Assembly: GCF_003711515.1 (NCBI RefSeq)
Contig: NW_021167081.1
Span: 2,323,170-2,387,169 of the forward strand
Origin: Sodiomyces alkalinus F11
Lineage: Eukaryota; Ascomycota; Sordariomycetes; Glomerellales; Plectosphaerellaceae
Direction: 5' to 3'
Length of the DNA: 64,000 bases
In this document: in pieces, positions 58,679 through 64,000 of the stretch
How positions within the stretch are numbered: the first letter of the stretch is position 1
Layout of the letters: each line of letters begins with the position of its first letter
Made by a program: the position numbers and the translations under genes
Notes under the pieces: model-generated
What the model was told of the DNA's origin: nothing
What the model saw: only the letters and a program-made list of their open reading frames with translations
Database searches by the model: none

Positions 58679-60165
58679 TCCCCCCCCCCCCCCTACCGGA
58701 GGCGAGGTCGCGGTCGTATCGTGGTCGCCCGGTTATAACCTCGTATTATCCAGGCCTCGCTATATATAATCTAAAAGTAGCCTCCTTTATTCGATTCTAT
58801 TAAAGGCTCCCTCGAAGGGAGGTAATCCGCAGCAGCTAAGATCCTTTTAAGGCTAAAATAGCATAAAGAAGCCCTTATATAGCGGTGCTATCGCGAGCTT
58901 CTCGCTAGTATGCGTGCTTATTATAAACAACGTGCTTACCGAATATATAACCGGGGGTTACTCCTTCCTCCTAAATAGCGTAGGAAGAGTAGTAAAATAA
59001 ACCTCCTACCATTCCTCGTTTTTATTATTTCCTCCCCCCTCTATAGCCTCCTTTTAGTTAATTTTCTTTTTAATTAAATTTCTATATTATAAGAAGCCCC
59101 GAGATACTTTATAAGTCTGTAGCAGTATCACTAATATCGCCGAGTAATAGCTCGGCGTTTTGGCCGCTTATATTCTCCTCGTAGTGAGTTAGCACGCCCC
59201 TCGCCTATAGTCTAGTACCGTAGCTAACTATTAGTAGATATCCGACTTTGCCTTACCTAATAAGCGCCCTTATAAGGGTAATAGTGATAACGATATAAGT
59301 TTATAGCCTTATTACTAAAGGTTACGAGGTCGGCTGTAACTAACGATATATAGACTCTANNNNNNNNNNCCCCCCCTACTAAGAAATGCCACACGCCTAA
59401 AAACCCTCCGGGGCCTTATCGTATCGCGCCTTACTCGTAGTATACTACCCGATAGTATAAATAGGAATATAGTGTCGAGTATTACTACTAGTCGGGCCCT
59501 AGCGCGGCCAGGGCCGACGCTAAATACTATAAGTGCTTGTGCCGTACTTATAAGTGCTCCGAGGTAGGCGTACCAGTTATACGTATAGTATCCGCGACTA
59601 AAGAGTAATATAGCTCCCGGCCGCCGCCCACGACGCCGCTAACGCTCTACAGGATACCGCTTATCATATAAATAAGGATACCAATAACGAGGATATAAGT
59701 TTACACCTACCCTTCGCTTAGTGGCTGTTATACTAATTCTTCTATATAGAATCGCCGCTAATTCTAGGATACCTACGGTGACTTCTAAGTCGCCCTCGGT
59801 TAGGCTAAATCGGGTAAAAATATCGCTACTCCCTTATAACCGCCCGCCCCGCCCGTCGCCCCTACTCCTACCGCCGCCCCTACTCCGGTCGCCCCCGCCC
59901 TTACCGCCGCCGCCTAGCCGTCCGCCGCCCCGCCCGTTACTACTAAGTTCTAAGCGAGCGTAGTATAAGCTCTTAATAATATCACTACGTCTATACGTAG
60001 TATAGACTAGACGCTTAAGGATATATCGTAGAAACTAGAGGATACTGATAATACTGTCTCGGCTGTATAGTCGGAGGTCCGTAGCGTTTTTAATAGTACT
60101 AAGCGCGTGTATAAGTATTAGGTCGAGTTATACCCTATTCCTGCTTATAGTGCAGGTATAGAAAT
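58679..60165 (+). pseudogene. G3 non-autonomous LTR element: Cys-rich and coiled-coil ORF
   Basis: After the C run and ACCGGAGGCG, a start-like helical segment reads HKEALIQRCYRELLASMRAYY near 58860-58925. A Cys/Tyr-rich cluster lies at 59430-59555, ending AKYYKCLCRTYKCSE. An Ala/Pro-rich linker is at 59835-59945 (APPVAPTPTAAPTPVAP). A coiled coil follows at 59965-60150 (ALNNITTSIRSI, TLKDIS, KLEDTDNTVSAV, SEVRSVFNSTKRVYKY). Stops are Gln/Trp-type. The order of Cys cluster, linker and coiled coil resembles a DNA- or RNA-binding oligomer. A ten-N gap lies inside and C2 LTR sequence cuts the end. The 80-codon Pro frame at 59721 is the wrong frame. Confidence 0.55.
59360..59369. other. Assembly gap (10 N)
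   Basis: Ten N directly followed by a C run, so the gap probably reflects a homopolymer that failed to assemble. True length unknown. Confidence 0.95.
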
Positions 60166-61033
60166 CTAGGGTAAAAGAACCAAAGACTTATAAGAAATAA
60201 AAGATATCCTAGTATTAATAACTAGAATAGCCCTCGTGGTATAGTTATTATAGTATCCGTACGTAAAGAATTGTATACCCGTTTAATTCACGTAATCGTA
60301 GGCTTTTATAATTTTTCTGATTTTATAGATTTATAAGCGTACGACTAAGCCGACCGACCGATCGAACCGTAGAATCGTAGATATAGGTATATAGGTATAT
60401 AGGCAGGTAGGTCAGTAGGTAGGTAGGAAGACAGTGTTAGTAGCATATAAAGAGGAGTATCGGATAGGAATAGGGACTATTATTTAGAATCGGGGGATTC
60501 TCTTTTTAGCTTACGACCGTAGGTAATTAAGGAATACGTTATTTCGAGACTTTAGTAGAGCTTTTCCGGGCTTATAACCTTTTAAAGATCTTTGAAGATA
60601 TCGGATAATATCGAAAAAGCGGAAGGGACGAAAGTCACGAAAAGCAGTGGAAAAATAAGAAGGTAATAATAGGATTATAAGATAGGATCTCTGCACGCGT
60701 ATTATTTTCTTCGGATCGAAAAAGGGATTTAGATAAAGGATTAAGGATTAAGAATACAGAATAAAGAAAGGAAGGTACCGAACCGAGGGAACGGGTTAAT
60801 ATCGTTTAGATATCCTTTATTCTTTGTAAAAGGATCGATATCGTAATAGTATTATAATAAAGATTGATATCGTAGTAATATCGTAATCCTTTGTATCCTT
60901 TATCTAACGCGTATTAGATAAACTGACTCAAAAGAGAACGGTCTAGGCTTGCGGGGAAGATATCCTTTATTCGAGTACGAAGGATATACTCGAAGGATAT
61001 TAAGGATAGTATTAGTAATAATAATAATATCAA
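60166..61033 (-). repeat. Solo LTR of Copia C2
   Basis: About 868 bp, reverse complement of the C2 LTR. The outer end AATATCAACA at 61033 gives TGTTGATATT, unmutated. The inner end near 60166-60172 is estimated. No C2 internal sequence adjoins it, so it is a solo LTR inserted in the G3 ORF. The 61-codon frame at 60511 is a shadow. Confidence 0.8.
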
Positions 61034-61196
61034 CAATAAGAATAAGTCTTATACGTCTCGGCGTCGTAGTATAGCTTAATAAAGACTTGTAGTTAGTATT
61101 TATAGGGCATACGCCTAATGCTTTATATATATTCGTCCTAATACCGCTTAATTAATAACTTCTGGGTAGCGTTCGTCGGCTTAAGATATATTTTAG
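61034..61196. other. No gene recognised
   Basis: Short AT-rich spacer. Confidence 0.3.
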
Positions 61197-61290
61197 GAGC
61201 TTAGCAGGTTGCCCTACGGGCAACGCCGCTAAGCTCGCCCCCCCCCCCTCCTTTTTAAGGGGGGGGGGGTTTATTATATAACCTGCTCTA
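61197..61290. repeat. Compound foldback: hairpin plus C11/G11 inverted repeat
   Basis: GAGCTTAGC...GCTAAGCTC (61197-61236) encloses GTTGCCC-TAC-GGGCAAC. Then eleven C (61238-61248), a 10-base loop and eleven G (61259-61269), then AACCTGCTC at 61279-61290, which is the inverse of GCAGGTT in the first hairpin. The nested symmetry suggests a foldback or MITE-like unit. Confidence 0.7.
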
Positions 61291-61660
61291 TAATGACTAA
61301 ATAACCAAAAATAACCGAAAATAACCGTAAAACGCCCGCCTTCTTTTATTTTACTACTATTTACTATTTCTTACACTATAACGACGGTTTTTATTAGTTT
61401 TTTATTATCCACATAAAGTAGCTTTCTATTTTCAACTATTAAACTACACTATTTACGGAAATAAAGCCCTTAATTAATTGACCCTTGTTATATCTCGTAG
61501 CGGCGCTAAGTAATAGTTTTTTTCTATCCATCTAAATATCACTCCCTTCCTTCCATTTTAAGTAGTTAGAGCCTCGCCGTCATATAAGTTACGAGTATAA
61601 ATACACGCCTTAACTCTATAAAAAGCGATAATACTAACCGTAATTCGTAGTATACCGCCC
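61291..61660. other. No gene recognised; short ATAACCRAAA repeats
   Basis: ATAACCAAAA-ATAACCGAAA-ATAACCGTAAAA at about 61302-61333, then T- and A-rich sequence. Confidence 0.4.
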
Positions 61661-62770
61661 GCTTTATCCGACTCCCTTATCGATTCGCAGGAATCCCGGT
61701 CCGGATTACCCGATAACTCGACCGCCGCCTCCCCCCCCGCCTCGCCCGTCGCCGCCTCTATCGCCGCCTCTATCGCTGCCTTACCCGCCGCCTCGCCCGC
61801 TGCCTTGCCCGCCCGTACGCCTACCCGCCCGCCCGTATATAATACGCCGGCCTCCTCCTCTAGCACACGCGTTTAGTAAACGATACCTATAAAGCACGGC
61901 TATATAGTTAACCGTAATAAGGTTCTCGACCTTATATATAATAGCGGCTATAAAGCTACCGGGGCCCTTAATACTATACGTATTATTCGAGTAGGTTACT
62001 AACTTACCTACTATCTTATTATATACTAACCGATATTATTAATATAGGCTAAACAGGACCTCTTATTAAGGGAGGATAAGGACGTTAACCTTAGTCGCCC
62101 GGCTAATTAAGAGGCTATTATAATAATAATCGTCGGCGACCTCCAGATAGACTATAAGTATTATAGTAAGAAAGACGGCCCGTTCGCCCGTTACTATACA
62201 TTCTCGGGAGTCGCTAGCGGTAGCTATAATAACTGCTATTTTAATTAGGAAGGCCGTGAATATTCGTACCGCCCCCCCCCCCCCGGGGCCAATAACAATA
62301 CTACCGCTACCGCCACCGCCACTCCCGCTTCCAAAGGGAAGAAGTGTGTAAATATGACCGTAGGTCGGGTAATAATAACGGTAACGAATACCGACCTATA
62401 CTAATTAATTAATCTATAATACTATAAGAACCGTAATGCCTTCTAAAAAGGCAAAGAGTACCCCCGCTCCCGCGACCGGCCCCCTACCTCCCCCCCCTCC
62501 TATTATAACCACCGTTAGTTCTTCGGGAATAAATACGGCTACCGCCACGCCCGCCTAGCCCGCCTAGCCCGCCCCTATCGCCCCTATTACCCCCGCTACC
62601 CCTAGCGCCCCTCTCCTAATAACCTTTAGCATTATCGAGGTGCTAGCTATAATACTCCCTGCCGGTATAATAACGGCGTAAAAGAAGCAGTTAATCTAAT
62701 ACCATAAGAATATAATCGCTACCCTGGAGAATAGCCTTCTAGTGGAGGATTAAAACGGGCTTTGTTTCCC
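61661..62770 (+). pseudogene. Cys-cluster ORF relic of G1/G3 type
   Basis: Plus-strand frame. An Ala/Pro-rich start (ASPPASPVAASIAASIAALP near 61730-61785) is followed by a helical part (KVLDLIYNSGYKATGALNTIR near 61925-61985). A cluster at 62145-62265 reads YKYYSKKDGPFARYYTF then GSYNNCYFN and REYSYRP. Restoring Cys at Tyr gives C-x2-C-x9-C-x11-C-x2-C-x8-C. A Pro run (from a C13 tract) and a basic/Pro-rich tail follow. Stops are Gln/Trp-type. The 102-codon Ala/Glu frame on the minus strand (61558-61866) is the complement of the Ala/Pro region, not a gene. No LTR is recognised next to it. Confidence 0.52.
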
Positions 62771-62778
62771 CGGGTTTA

Positions 62779-62935
62779 TTATCTTATAAAGGGTTAATAG
62801 TTATTGCTTTTATGTTTAGGTATGGTGGAATTTCTTTTTTCTTTTTTTTTTTGCTTCGTTATTTTATAAAGGGTTGATGGTTATTTTATTTTTATGTTTA
62901 TAGTGCGGCGGGAATAAGTAATTTACTTCGTTGCT
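62779..62935. repeat. Tandem duplication of about 85 bp with T tract
   Basis: TTATAAAGGGTTRATRGTTATT occurs at about 62784 and 62869, each followed by a TTTTATGTTTA block; a T12 run and GCTTCGTTA lie between. Confidence 0.7.
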
Positions 62936-63497
62936 TCGTCTACCCTTAGTATAGGCTATATATTAAAATTCCTAACCGCGTTTTCGATTAGCTAGGTACT
63001 ATTATAGACTACTACGTCCGTAAAAGTAACTATTAAGAAGAATCTATTAAGACCTCTGGGTATAAGATATTAGATATATACCAGCTAACCTACGGCTAAG
63101 CCTGCTTATCGCCCTAACCGTTATCGGTCTATAATAAAATAAATTGATTCTTAATATCTATAACCCTCGATATCGTAACGTAAAACTAACCGTGAGTAAA
63201 CGCGTACGACCGGAAATCTACGCTAACCGTACTAAACCACTAGCCCTACGACTTATTAATTATTATCGCGAAATAAAGCTATAGCGGGAATTAACGGCGG
63301 CGGATAATATACGGGTAATCTTCCTTCTTAGAATCTAAGTAGATACGGGGGATAAATATAACCTCGCCGGCGTATAATCCTAATAGGACCTTTACCTCTA
63401 GCGTATTCCGCGCTATCTATAAAATAATTATATATATACTATTATATAAACTTTACCGCGGGCTTAGGTTCCGAATAAGTATAACGGGGGCGCCGAC
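62936..63497. other. No gene recognised
   Basis: TpA-rich, CpG-retaining sequence with RIP bias. Some plus-strand frames with Gln-type stops, no domain recognised. Confidence 0.3.
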
Positions 63498-64000
63498 TAT
63501 CGTATAGGCACACGGACCACGACGTGGTCTATAGGGGATCCAGGGGGGATCCACGCTATAACTAAGGGCTTTGGATATAATAGGGGCGGATACTGGAAAA
63601 GACCGGATAGGATCTGAATGACTTAGTACATATAATAGAGTCTTTACCACCTAAATTAAGGGTATAAGAGACTCTCCTATATATAACTTAATATAATATA
63701 TATATAAGAGATTTCTGCTCTACTAAGTTAATTATTTAAAGACCTATTTCAACGTGCGATAGTTATAAGCCCGGTTTATAACGCCTAAACGATAGATATT
63801 AATAAGGCTACCCCTACTCCACTATAAAAGTAATTATATCTATACAAGCACTCTAAAATAACTACTATCGACCTAATTAGAGTAATTAAGCGATTAATTA
63901 ACCTACTAACCAATCTATTAAGTAATTAATTAACCGATAAGTAAGTAAAGATATCTTTTAATGTATCTAACGCCGAATAGAAAGCGGCCGCTACTACCCT
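63498..64000 (+). mobile_element. Copia C3 5' end: LTR and leader
   Basis: Plus-strand C3 copy: LTR from TATCGTATAGGCA at 63498 through ACTAAGGGCTTTGG (63560) to about 63770, then the leader with GCGATTAATTAACC near 63890 and the gag start near the window edge. Reverse complement of 22280-22807. The 65-codon minus frame at 63453 is a shadow. Confidence 0.75.

Noticed and set aside
61302..61333. Possible telomere-like repeat (ATAACCRAAA)
   Set aside because: Only three diverged units, not a TTAGGG-type array, and internal to the repeat block.
61558..61866. 102-codon minus ORF with Ala/Glu repeats, collagen-like at first sight
   Set aside because: Reverse complement of the Ala/Pro-rich linker of the plus-strand Cys-cluster ORF, which has RIP-type stops and flanking coding sequence.

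Overview
The window is one dense block of decayed transposable elements from a filamentous fungus, most likely an ascomycete of the Pezizomycotina. I find no intact host gene and no rRNA or tRNA. The organism is inferred from two things: the element families (Tad1-like LINEs, fungal Copia and Gypsy elements) and the mutation pattern. CpA and TpG are strongly depleted, TpA is in excess and CpG is retained. Reading frames are broken almost only by TAA and TAG at expected Gln and Trp codons, and Cys and His of zinc knuckles often read as Tyr. This is the mark of repeat-induced point mutation (RIP). Calls therefore rest on reading through these stops and recognising domains. Element names (C1-C3, G1-G5) are local labels of mine.

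Layout. 1-9383: Copia C1 (+) split by a near-complete Tad1-like LINE (-, 1781-8008) flanked by a target-site duplication, then the C1 3' LTR. 9384-13020: an unidentified relic, a 5'-truncated LINE tail and a Gypsy RNase H/integrase (+) with a 63-bp tandem repeat. 13021-15018: 3' half of a C2-type Copia, its LTR and a G1 LTR scrap. 15019-22807: two partial Copia C3 copies (-) around an unidentified coding relic and a small unmutated island. 22808-32757: LINE fragments, Gypsy G2 (+), a G1 element (-), LINE 5' and RT fragments and a C1 LTR. 32758-36473: an unclassified stretch closed by a G3 LTR.

36474-49236 is a clear nest. Gypsy G5 (+) is interrupted by complete Gypsy G4 (-, 38083-45772) with two 568-bp LTRs and the 5-bp duplication CTAAG. 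G5 is then cut by G1 (+), and G1 by a nearly complete Copia C2 (+, 49237-56362). 56363-64000 holds another unidentified relic, a LINE RT (-), C1 and G3 LTRs, two Cys-rich ORF relics (+), a solo C2 LTR (-), a C/G-tract foldback and the 5' end of another C3 (+).

The most interesting material is the G1/G3 group. These appear to be non-autonomous LTR elements with LTRs of about 195-215 bp, a C tract just inside the LTR, and a single ORF that carries a C-x2-C...C...C-x2-C...C cluster with Pro/Ala- or Val/Pro-rich and coiled-coil parts instead of gag-pol. G4 also carries a coiled-coil ORF antisense to its 3' region. No genes cooperate here beyond the gag-pol modules of each element; the region looks like a silenced, gene-free repeat compartment.
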